From Melioribacteraceae bacterium (GTDB taxonomy: Bacteria > Bacteroidota > Ignavibacteria > Ignavibacteriales > Melioribacteraceae), in NCBI GenBank assembly GCA_019638015.1, contig JAHBUP010000001.1:3814424-3878423 (forward strand): a stretch of 64,000 bases of DNA, written 5' to 3'. Positions 56,864 through 64,000 of this stretch are shown here, piece by piece. The first letter of the stretch is position 1; the number at the start of each line of letters is the position of its first letter. The notes beneath the pieces were generated by a model. The model worked only from the letters and a program-made list of their open reading frames with translations. It was not told where the DNA came from and did no database searches. The position numbers and the translations under genes are program-made.

Positions 56864-56908
56864 TTGAGTTACATTTTTTTTCATAAACTGCAAGTTCTTA
56901 CAAATTGA
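56864..56908 (+). CDS. possible 14-aa leader peptide overlapping the HlyD-like start
   Basis: TTG 56864 lies behind AAAAGGAG (56853-56860) and opens a 14-codon frame ending at TGA 56906-56908. That stop overlaps the TTG start (56905-56907) of the next gene, which has no Shine-Dalgarno of its own. The layout is that of a translationally coupling leader. The short spacing (3 nt) and the lack of homologues in view keep confidence low. Confidence 0.3.
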   Translation: MSYIFFHKLQVLTN

Positions 56909-57972
56909 AGAGAGAGAAAATAATAATTATATCCGCTGCAGGATTAGTTGTTTTGATATTAATTTTAGCGGTTTTCGGCAATCTTATAACTATTCCGCAG
57001 AGTGTTTCTACCTATCTTGAAGTATATCCTCAGAAAAAATGGGTTTTGCTTCACAATCCTCAAGGGCAATTAATATCTAAAGTAACCGATCACGAACTAG
57101 GCAGAATAACAGATTACCGATTGATACAGTTTGATCGTGGAGAAGAGGTTCAACTCGTGTTTGATCAATCAGTCCAGAAAAAACAAAAAATAGCTAAAGG
57201 AGAGTTAGTTCTTCGTGCCGGTTCCTCATTAATTGAAGAGAGAATAATTCAGCTCGAAGGGGAAATAACCGTCAACCAAGCAGAAATTGAACTAATTTCG
57301 ACAGGAGAGAAGGAAGCGGCAATCGCTGAGGCAAAGAACCAGCTCGATTTTGCTGAAGCGCGATTAAATGAAAAAAAAATTATATATGATCGGTCAAAAC
57401 AACTTTTTGAAAAGGATTTAACTTCAAAATCACTTTTTGAGTTTGATGAGTGGCAGTATAAATTTGCCGATTTTGAAAAAAGAATTGCCAAATCTACTCT
57501 TGAAACATTAACTACCGGCGCCAAACCAGAGGAGATTGAGTTTATTAAGTCTAAAATAAAATCGTTATCAAATGAACTTACTCTTCTGAAAAATAGAAAT
57601 AGTAATCTCACCATCACTTCTCCAATAAGCGGAAGAATAAACTTTAACCATAGCTCAATAGACACTTTATTGAGTGTTAGTACCCTTGATGATGTAATTT
57701 TAAATGTTCCCGTAAGAATGATAGATTACTATAAATACAAGCCGGGAGATAAAATTAGTATTTATTTCCCTACGCTTGATACAACTTTAAAAGGACAATT
57801 ATTAAGAGTCTCTAATGAAGTAAAAATTTTAATGGGACGACAGATAGTTTATGCTTCGATAATTGTTCCAAATGTCAAAAACAAATTAATACCTGGAATG
57901 ATTTTAGAAAGTTCTGTAAAAATTGGGAAGATTACATTACTTGATTATCTAAAAGAATTTTTCGTGAACTAA
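56905..57972 (+). CDS. HlyD-like membrane-fusion protein
   Basis: 355 aa from TTG 56905; no better start is in frame. N-terminal membrane helix (about 5-26), then a biotinyl/lipoyl-like half motif, a long coiled-coil (about 115-215, IQLEGEITVNQAEIELI ... TTGAKPEEIEFIKSKIKSL), the second lipoyl half SPISGRINF and a beta-barrel (VPVRMIDYYKYKPGDKISIYF). The general architecture is that of HlyD/membrane-fusion adaptors, but no ABC or MFS pump follows. Its neighbour is instead a VTC-domain gene overlapping by 1 nt. Confidence 0.75.
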   Translation: MKREKIIIISAAGLVVLILILAVFGNLITIPQSVSTYLEVYPQKKWVLLHNPQGQLISKVTDHELGRITDYRLIQFDRGEEVQLVFDQSVQKKQKIAKGELVLRAGSSLIEERIIQLEGEITVNQAEIELISTGEKEAAIAEAKNQLDFAEARLNEKKIIYDRSKQLFEKDLTSKSLFEFDEWQYKFADFEKRIAKSTLETLTTGAKPEEIEFIKSKIKSLSNELTLLKNRNSNLTITSPISGRINFNHSSIDTLLSVSTLDDVILNVPVRMIDYYKYKPGDKISIYFPTLDTTLKGQLLRVSNEVKILMGRQIVYASIIVPNVKNKLIPGMILESSVKIGKITLLDYLKEFFVN

Positions 57973-58724
57973 TGGCAAGACTAGAATATAAATATTTAGT
58001 ATCGAATCAATATCTAGATTCTATCCGTAAAGATTTGATGCCTTTTTTAGATTATGATAAATTTGCATCGGTTCAGCCAAATAAGGAATATACAGTTAGA
58101 AGTATTTATTTCGATACACTGGATTTAATATGTTATTACGAAAAATTATCCGGTCTAAAGGAGAGAAATAAATTTAGAGTTAGAGGATATAACGAACCAC
58201 GAGGCAATGATACTGTATTTGTAGAAATTAAAAGAAAAAGTATTGATTACATTAGCAAAGATCGGGTTAAAATATTGTTCTCTCAGCTTGATGCATATTT
58301 AAATAATGATATGGATTCAGAGATATTTGATGAATTTTCTACAGAACAGAATAAATTTGAGCTTCCTTCAAATTTTTTATACTACTACCATATGCATCAG
58401 CTTAAGCCCAAAACTTTAGTAACATATGAAAGAGAGGCATTTGAGTGCCGGTTTGGTTCTAACCTAAGAGTTACTTTCGATAAAAATTTACGAACAGCAA
58501 AAGCAATTAAATTAGATGAGCTTTTCAACAACACTTTCAGTGACTATCCATTATCAAATTTCTTTATTCTAGAGGTTAAATATTACAAAGCACTTCCTTT
58601 TTGGATGCCCGAGCTGATTAATAAATATCACCTGCAACGCCAATCATTATCCAAGTATGCGTTTTCAATTGATGAATCAGTTCTGCGTAAAAATACTCTC
58701 AACAAAATTAAACGAGTTTATTAA
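57972..58724 (+). CDS. VTC-domain (polyphosphate polymerase-like) protein
   Basis: 250 aa triphosphate-tunnel (VTC/CYTH) domain. Phosphate-binding residues expected of VTC catalytic cores are in place: E5/K7 (EYKY), R43 (VRSIYFDT), R69 and R71 (KFRVRGY), E85/K87 (VEIKRK), R154 (YEREAF), E201 (ILEVKYY) and K228 (SLSKY). Yeast Vtc4 uses such residues to make polyphosphate; bacterial members are less studied. No N-terminal SPX domain. It overlaps both neighbours by 1 nt, linking it tightly to a DUF4956 membrane protein, a pairing common in bacteria. Confidence 0.88.
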   Translation: MARLEYKYLVSNQYLDSIRKDLMPFLDYDKFASVQPNKEYTVRSIYFDTLDLICYYEKLSGLKERNKFRVRGYNEPRGNDTVFVEIKRKSIDYISKDRVKILFSQLDAYLNNDMDSEIFDEFSTEQNKFELPSNFLYYYHMHQLKPKTLVTYEREAFECRFGSNLRVTFDKNLRTAKAIKLDELFNNTFSDYPLSNFFILEVKYYKALPFWMPELINKYHLQRQSLSKYAFSIDESVLRKNTLNKIKRVY

Positions 58725-59392
58725 TGATAGAGAATCTGCAATCAGTTAATTTATTTTCTCCCACAATTTCGGATATAATAACAAATATTGTTATAAGCAT
58801 AATCTGCAGTTACTTTATATCTATCGTATACAGATTTACATACAAGGGCCCCGGCTACTCTGAAAGTTTTGTTAATTCAATAATTTTTCTTTCTGCAATT
58901 ACTGCTTTAGTAATAATGGTAATTGGAAATAATTTAGCCCGGGCATTTGGACTTGTAGGCGCCATGTCTATTATAAGGTTTAGAACAGCGGTAAAAGATA
59001 CGCTAGATATAGTCTACCTATTCCTCTCTTTAGCAATTGGTATGGCAGCAGGAGTAGGTTATCATAAAGTAGCAATTATTGGTTCTCTTTTGCTTGGGAT
59101 TGTTTTAATTATTTTTTCGGCAGATAAAGGAAATCTTTTCAGTTCAGCCAAATATATCCTTCAATTTTCGTTTAGCGGAAGTTTATTCGACGATGTTAAT
59201 AAAAAACTAAATTCTCTTTGCCGCCAATCGGAATTAATAAGTATCAAAAGCAATGATCAGACAAAAGCCACCGATTACACATACTATGTGATGCTTAAAA
59301 GAAAAGTATCCGGCAGCGATGTTGTGTCTGAACTTCATAAAGTTGAGGGTTTAAACAACATAAACCTTTTTTACGATAAAGAAAATAGTTGA
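58724..59392 (+). CDS. DUF4956 membrane protein
   Basis: 222 aa: about four N-terminal helices (about 15-36, 46-66, 80-104 and 107-130) followed by a soluble C-terminal domain. The LARAFGLVGAMSIIRFRTAVKDTLDIVYLFLSLAIG stretch is the DUF4956 hallmark (quoted in parts: AFGLVGAMSIIRFRT and DIVYLFLSLAIG). The family is usually next to VTC-domain genes, suggesting a membrane partner or channel for that enzyme. Function unproven. Confidence 0.85.
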   Translation: MIENLQSVNLFSPTISDIITNIVISIICSYFISIVYRFTYKGPGYSESFVNSIIFLSAITALVIMVIGNNLARAFGLVGAMSIIRFRTAVKDTLDIVYLFLSLAIGMAAGVGYHKVAIIGSLLLGIVLIIFSADKGNLFSSAKYILQFSFSGSLFDDVNKKLNSLCRQSELISIKSNDQTKATDYTYYVMLKRKVSGSDVVSELHKVEGLNNINLFYDKENS

Positions 59393-59394
59393 TT

Positions 59395-60138
59395 ATGCGC
59401 CTACAACTTTTCTTTATTTTCTTCTCGAGCATTATTTTTATTTTGTTTGGCTGCTCAAACAATTCCGAGCCTGATGATTCCCACATCAAGCAACTTACGC
59501 TTCAAAGAACGATTCCATTATCTTTTGGTGAACCATCAGATATCTCTTTCAACGTAGATTATAATTCGCTTTGGACAATTAGCGGTAAAACAAATCTAAT
59601 TTATTTAATTGACCTTAATGGAAATATTATAAGAACATTAAAATATTCCGGAGATGATATTGAGGGAATTGCGTTTGACAGATCCGACTCGACATTATGG
59701 ATTGCAGAAGAGAAAGAGAGAACAATACTACATTTAAATTTGAATGGAGAAATACTAAAGAAGAAGGTCATCAATATATTTGGACTACCAAATAATGGTC
59801 CCGAGGGAATTTGCATTGATAGCAACAATCGCATTTATTTGCTAAATGAGAAAAATCCCGACGCAATATATGTTTTAGATAAAAAGTTAAATTTATTAGA
59901 AGAGAAAGAATTGAAGTTTGCAAAGGATTATACCGGTATCGATTTTGTTGATGGTTTATTCTATATAGTGAGCGATGAGAGCAAAACTCTTACTTTTTTT
60001 GATCCGGTGAAGGGACCAATAAATAGCTATAATTTACCATTCACAAAGTTTGAAGGGGTTGCAGTTCACCCTGATAAATCAACATTTTATTTATTAAACG
60101 ATTCTCTTGCTACGCTGTACGAGTACAAATTAAAATAA
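59395..60138 (+). CDS. beta-propeller lipoprotein (SdiA-regulated-like)
   Basis: 247 aa from ATG 59395; an in-frame TTG at 59389 overlaps the DUF4956 stop and is possible. Lipoprotein signal peptide with lipobox LFGC. The mature part is a run of NHL/YVTN-like blades (SFGEPSDISFN, DIEGIAFDRSDSTLWIAEE, GPEGICIDSNNRIYLLNE, FEGVAVHPDKSTFYLLND), matching the SdiA-regulated/esterase-like propeller family. Last gene of the VTC cluster; lies at the membrane surface, perhaps as a phosphatase or binding module. Confidence 0.8.
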   Translation: MRLQLFFIFFSSIIFILFGCSNNSEPDDSHIKQLTLQRTIPLSFGEPSDISFNVDYNSLWTISGKTNLIYLIDLNGNIIRTLKYSGDDIEGIAFDRSDSTLWIAEEKERTILHLNLNGEILKKKVINIFGLPNNGPEGICIDSNNRIYLLNEKNPDAIYVLDKKLNLLEEKELKFAKDYTGIDFVDGLFYIVSDESKTLTFFDPVKGPINSYNLPFTKFEGVAVHPDKSTFYLLNDSLATLYEYKLK

Positions 60139-60206
60139 TTACTCTGTTCGGTATTTTTTATAATTCGAATAACTGTCTTAATCAAGAATTATTTTGCGAT
60201 AATAAA

Positions 60207-60707
60207 TTATTCTTGAACCGGCATCCCGTAAGTTTCCCACTCTTCTTTAGAAGGACCATAAATACCCGGTACTTTTAATCCAGCTTGTCTCATTAGCACT
60301 GTCATTTGTCCGCGATGATGATTTTGATGAGCTACGAGGCTATCCAGTACACTTGATCTTTTCCATGGCTGGCCATACATATTCAATTCATCATTAAGCA
60401 TTTCATCACTCCATTTTTCCTTTATTTGCTCAATCATTAAGTTTGACAATTTTTCATATTCCTCTTTTATAGAAATGGCCCGCGCTGGTACCGAAGCTTC
60501 TTCATTAAAATCGGGGAATGCCAAACCGGTTTTGCTCATCATTTCGCCGATTGTTTTAGTAATATGCCAGGCAATAAAACCAAGCGAACGTCCACCTTCA
60601 GTAACTTTTTGGGTTAATGATTGATCAGTTAAAAATGAAAGGACTTTCAATGTTGCCTCGCTTTCATATTTCCAGCCTTCATAAAAATCATTTAATGTTC
60701 TAAACAT
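60207..60707 (-). CDS. DinB-family protein
   Basis: 166 aa four-helix-bundle DinB/YfiT-like protein with metal-binding histidines in IAWHITKT and AHQNHHRGQM. Members bind a divalent metal and some act as thiol-dependent transferases; function here unknown. AAGGAG precedes the ATG. It lies 21 nt downstream of the GH127 gene and probably shares its transcript. Confidence 0.87.
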   Translation of the reverse strand: MFRTLNDFYEGWKYESEATLKVLSFLTDQSLTQKVTEGGRSLGFIAWHITKTIGEMMSKTGLAFPDFNEEASVPARAISIKEEYEKLSNLMIEQIKEKWSDEMLNDELNMYGQPWKRSSVLDSLVAHQNHHRGQMTVLMRQAGLKVPGIYGPSKEEWETYGMPVQE

Positions 60708-60728
60708 TACATTCTCCTTAATTAATAA

Positions 60729-63125
60729 TTATTTTAGTTTTATCTCATAAATTCCCCCGGCATAAATCGGCTGGGATTCAATTACTATTTTAATTGATGA
60801 TGTGTTGACTGTTTCGAATTCAACACTGTTGTATTTGTCTTTCTGCACACCATAGGGTTCATTATTGGTTGCGTACACTTGCCGCATTTCATCATTTTCC
60901 TGAAGATAAAAAACTTTCCATGATTTAGGGATTCTGCATTCCCCTTCGCCGGTATCATCAAACCAATAAATATCAACGCTCGAAATTTCATGCTTCTTAT
61001 CAAATTCAAACCGAATCCATTCCGTAGTTCCCTTACTAGGCCACCAATGAAATTTTGGTGTATCATTATCATTTGACTTCACCGGCTCCAATCCATCAGA
61101 AACAATTTCGGGATTCTTACCATTCGACACGGAAATTTTTGCATTCGCTAAGATACTCTCCGCCTGTAAAGGTCGAACAGCATTTTCGTTATTAGCAATC
61201 CAAACGCTCATTTCTCCTTTTCCTCTGTGCGCCCACGCGTAATATGGAATTGCGGTAAATGTCTGTTCTTGTCTCGATAATGCTTTAGTTGAATCTAATT
61301 TATAACCGAAAGATTTTCCTTTAATCACAATCATTCCATTAAGAAGATTTGTTTGCTCTTCCTTTTCTAAAAAAGCGTTATTGTTCAATAATAAATTTCT
61401 CGTGTAACCATTATTATCAATCCACTCTGCGGCATATACTAGAGGCCCTACTTGAAGCGCAACGCGGTCTTTATTTGCTTCCACCTGAGGATGTGCCGCT
61501 ACCCTTCTTATTGGCATTGGGAGATTTAATTCAATTTCATCTCCTTGTTTCCAGTTTGATTCTAAAGCAGCATATCCATTCTCAACGCTTGATTCTATTA
61601 ATTTGCCATTAATTTTTATTGAATATTTTTCATCTGATTTTTCAACAAAATAGTATAGATTACCGGGGAGCGCTTCATTCCTTGCCCAACCAGGAATTCT
61701 TAAATTTATCTTTACTTTATCAACCCCCTCTATCTCCGATATTTTTAATTTTACAACACCGCTCCATGGATAATTTGTTTGCTGAATTAATTTTAATTTT
61801 GAAGAGTTAAGCTGAATCTCCGAATTATTAGCCGAATAAAGATTAACATAGAGATCATTATTGCTAGCGGCGTACATGTATCCCGCTATTGAAGCGATTA
61901 AACGTGTAACATTTGGGGGACAGCAAGCACACTCAAACCAGGATGCTCTTTCATGAGTTCCAAAAGATTGAAGTACATTTGGATAGAAAAATTTATTGCC
62001 GCTGATTCCAATTCCGGAAAGTAATCCATTATAGAGTGTTCGTTCTAACACATCAATATATTTTCCTTCTCCTTTTAATAGAAACATTCTATGATTCCAA
62101 AATATATTAGCGATTGAAGCGCATGTTTCATTATATGCACTCGCGTTCGGCAGTTCATAATCTTTTCCGAATCCTTCCCAAGAACCGGTTGATCCAAGTC
62201 CCCCATTCAAGTATATTTTTTTATGAACAACATTCTCCCAAATTTTATCAAGAGCATTCATATAATTTTCATCACTTGTAATTGCCGCAATATCTGCCAT
62301 AGCAGAATACATATATGCGGCGCGAACAGAATGCCCGACAGCCTCAGTTTGTTCTATTACGGGAATATGATCCTGGCAGTACTCACCCCACAATTCACGT
62401 CCATTAATTTTTTTGCCTCTAATATCTAAAAAGAATTTAGCAAGATTTAAATATTCTCTTTTCCCTGTCAGTCTATATAATTTAACCAGCCCCAGTTCAA
62501 TCTCCTGATGACCGGGTGGAATCTGAATTTTACCTTCTCCAAAAGTATGCACAAGATAGTCGGCATTTTTAATTGCAATATCAATAAACGCTTTTTTATT
62601 TGTCGCCATATAGTGAGCCACCGCCGCTTCATACATATGCCCCGCGCTGTACAATTCATGACTCCATCTAAGATTAGAAAAACGTTTCTCTCCAATTTGA
62701 TTTTTCATCTTTTTGCTGTTCATAGTGCGTGCGGTAAAAAGATATCCATCTTCTTCTTGAGCTTTTCCAATTAAACTTATTAGTGAATCCAATTTTCTTT
62801 CAAGGTGAGGATCGGCTTTCAGCATCAAAGAATATGAAGCTCCCTCAATTGTTTTGTAAACGTCTGAGTCATCAAAACTATATTTTGTTTGAAACTCACC
62901 ATCCTTTAATCCGCACGCAATCGCAAAATTATCGGTGCGTCCTGTTTCTTCACACAATTTAATTGAGGTTGGTATAGTAACTTTTCGGTTGGTCTCAATT
63001 CTATCAAACCAAAATCCATCATTAATGTGCACTTTAGTGAATGGAACCGGTTTAATTGGGTAATCACTGTTTGCTTGTGAAAATAGAGTAGCGGTGGTTA
63101 GTAATAATAATGATAGAAATTTCAT
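60729..63125 (-). CDS. GH127-family glycosidase (beta-L-arabinofuranosidase type) with C-terminal accessory domain
   Basis: 798 aa with a signal peptide (about 1-18). N-terminal (alpha/alpha)6 barrel with the GH127/DUF1680 cysteine-zinc site: glutamate and cysteine in YNETCAS, and the vicinal cysteines in ECACCPPNVTR, which include the nucleophile in characterised beta-L-arabinofuranosidases. Then beta-rich domains and, from about 690, an F5/8-type carbohydrate-binding-like domain (EFDKKHEISSVDIYWF). Periplasmic or secreted; cuts arabinofuranosyl (or related) groups from plant glycans. Operon with the hydrolase 12 nt upstream. Confidence 0.88.
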   Translation of the reverse strand: MKFLSLLLLTTATLFSQANSDYPIKPVPFTKVHINDGFWFDRIETNRKVTIPTSIKLCEETGRTDNFAIACGLKDGEFQTKYSFDDSDVYKTIEGASYSLMLKADPHLERKLDSLISLIGKAQEEDGYLFTARTMNSKKMKNQIGEKRFSNLRWSHELYSAGHMYEAAVAHYMATNKKAFIDIAIKNADYLVHTFGEGKIQIPPGHQEIELGLVKLYRLTGKREYLNLAKFFLDIRGKKINGRELWGEYCQDHIPVIEQTEAVGHSVRAAYMYSAMADIAAITSDENYMNALDKIWENVVHKKIYLNGGLGSTGSWEGFGKDYELPNASAYNETCASIANIFWNHRMFLLKGEGKYIDVLERTLYNGLLSGIGISGNKFFYPNVLQSFGTHERASWFECACCPPNVTRLIASIAGYMYAASNNDLYVNLYSANNSEIQLNSSKLKLIQQTNYPWSGVVKLKISEIEGVDKVKINLRIPGWARNEALPGNLYYFVEKSDEKYSIKINGKLIESSVENGYAALESNWKQGDEIELNLPMPIRRVAAHPQVEANKDRVALQVGPLVYAAEWIDNNGYTRNLLLNNNAFLEKEEQTNLLNGMIVIKGKSFGYKLDSTKALSRQEQTFTAIPYYAWAHRGKGEMSVWIANNENAVRPLQAESILANAKISVSNGKNPEIVSDGLEPVKSNDNDTPKFHWWPSKGTTEWIRFEFDKKHEISSVDIYWFDDTGEGECRIPKSWKVFYLQENDEMRQVYATNNEPYGVQKDKYNSVEFETVNTSSIKIVIESQPIYAGGIYEIKLK

Positions 63126-63137
63126 TGTAATCTCTTC

Positions 63138-63974
63138 TTACTTTGTTAACTCGTTTATTGATTCTGTGAAGAGAAGATTAAACATCTTTGGATTTTCCAT
63201 CATTATAAAATGTCCATAACCTTCCATCATTTTTAGCTCAAACGATTTTACTAATTTCCGGTTGTTCTCTATACCAACCGGCCATAAATCACAATTAATT
63301 GATATGATAGGAACTGATAACTGCGCTAACTGTTCAGTTCCATTATCGGAAAACATATTTTCCATTGCACTGAGAGCTACTTCAGAAGGCGCAGATGACA
63401 TATCTTCAATTATACTTTTTACCAATTCGGGATCAGCGTTTTTAGGAAACATGGTTCCTACAAACCATTTTGCAGTCTCAATAAAATTTTCTTTAAATGG
63501 TTTCAGAAAAGCTTCACGTTGCTCGGCGGGAAACTCCTCCCCCAATGATTGAAAAGTATCAACTCCAATGATTCCAATTGTTTTATCCTTTAATTTATTC
63601 GCAGCATAAATAACAACTGAGCCTCCCATTGAATGACCAGCTAGAATTACTTTATTAAGTTTTAGGCTATTTACAACTGCGGCTACATCCTCTCCAAATA
63701 AATCCATTGTATAATTTTTCCTTTCCAAACCCGATAATCCATGTCCTGCTAAATCAATAGTTACTACCGTATAATTTTGAGCTAACTCTTCAACTTGATT
63801 TTTCCAATATGATTGGTCACAGCTCCATCCATGCACTAAAACAATCGCGGGCTTTCCATCGCCATATTTTGAAAACACGATCTCAACACCATCTTTAGAT
63901 TTTACCTTTGATTCAATCGAGAACAACTGTGTTGTTAAACATAAAATGATTATCAAAACAATTTTTGATTTCAT
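63138..63974 (-). CDS. exported alpha/beta hydrolase
   Basis: 278 aa with a signal peptide (about 1-21, MKSKIVLIIILCLTTQLFSIES). HGWSCDQSYW oxyanion region, nucleophile GHSMGGS, acid in NCDLWPVG and catalytic histidine in GYGHFIMM. Typical of soluble periplasmic esterase-like hydrolases; substrate unknown. AAAAGGAT precedes the ATG. First gene of the hydrolase-GH127-DinB operon, so a role in handling acylated sugars is possible but is only inferred. Confidence 0.87.
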   Translation of the reverse strand: MKSKIVLIIILCLTTQLFSIESKVKSKDGVEIVFSKYGDGKPAIVLVHGWSCDQSYWKNQVEELAQNYTVVTIDLAGHGLSGLERKNYTMDLFGEDVAAVVNSLKLNKVILAGHSMGGSVVIYAANKLKDKTIGIIGVDTFQSLGEEFPAEQREAFLKPFKENFIETAKWFVGTMFPKNADPELVKSIIEDMSSAPSEVALSAMENMFSDNGTEQLAQLSVPIISINCDLWPVGIENNRKLVKSFELKMMEGYGHFIMMENPKMFNLLFTESINELTK

Positions 63975-64000
63975 AACTATCCTTTTAATTATTGAACAAT

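Noticed and set aside
60160..60220. CAAGAAT/ATTCTTG inverted repeat near the DinB stop codon
   Set aside because: Mismatched stem overlapping the coding end and without a usable T run; too weak to call a terminator.
1..64000. tRNA, rRNA, CRISPR, transposase or prophage genes
   Set aside because: I scanned spacers and frames for cloverleaf words, repeat-spacer patterns and mobile-element motifs and found none that I could support.

Overview
The window reads as chromosomal DNA of an AT-rich, Gram-negative member of the Ignavibacteria (Bacteroidota/Chlorobiota side of the FCB group). The main pointers are a large secreted protein with a type IX secretion (Por) C-terminal sorting domain of the YQNFPNPFNP kind, the long insertion form of IspG, a NapC/NirT-like multiheme cytochrome, an M49 peptidase lipoprotein and a GH127 enzyme. 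This placement is inference from protein families. I saw no rRNA, tRNA, CRISPR array, prophage or insertion sequence; nearly all the sequence is protein coding in short operons, often with 1-25 nt overlaps and with TTG starts.

Layout. 1-9 kb: the 5' part of dnaG runs off the left edge. It is followed by a metallophosphoesterase and an acetate-uptake-like module: a Cache-PAS-PAS-CBS-nucleotidyltransferase sensor, a DUF485 small subunit, an ActP-like symporter and an outer-membrane porin, closed by a terminator. 9-13.7 kb: DJ-1/PfpI protein, ispG, Nif3-like protein and a coiled-coil zinc-ribbon protein. 13.7-18.7 kb, minus strand: ABC ATPase, radA, GNAT, pabB-like, pabC-like and a MauE/DoxX-thioredoxin membrane protein. 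18.7-23.4 kb: a seven-heme membrane cytochrome, then a two-component system divergent from a small Cys4 exported protein. The intergenic region there carries four TTAAA units one helical turn apart.

23.4-32 kb: a MOP-type exporter, then an overlapping operon Trm112 / FAD-linked oxidase / TPR lipoprotein-like exported protein / clpX, then an exported protein usually labelled asparagine synthetase B, an FAH-family hydrolase and an FmdB zinc ribbon. 32-37 kb: an HSL-type esterase, an M49 peptidase, ArsC-like and HAD proteins, and an unknown gene. 37-47 kb, minus strand: a complete TetR/TolC/adaptor/RND efflux operon and a pair of M16 peptidases (one with the zinc motif, one without).

47-64 kb: the 1438-aa T9SS cargo protein with three to four repeats of about 173 aa, then glyS. 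The reading frame of glyS starts at an AUC codon placed ideally behind a Shine-Dalgarno sequence, and no ATG/GTG/TTG lies in frame until about 56 codons later. Next come a cytosolic PAS histidine kinase, an HDOD protein and a small HD-GYP-associated domain protein in one operon. Then a four-gene plus-strand cluster encodes an HlyD-like protein, a VTC-type triphosphate-tunnel enzyme, a DUF4956 membrane protein and a beta-propeller lipoprotein. The window ends with a minus-strand operon of an alpha/beta hydrolase, a GH127 glycosidase and a DinB-like protein.

The items I would look at first are the AUC-start glyS, the VTC/DUF4956/HlyD cluster as a possible envelope or polyphosphate system, the Cache-nucleotidyltransferase sensor fused to acetate uptake, and the tandem-repeat operator between the two-component system and the Cys4 protein.
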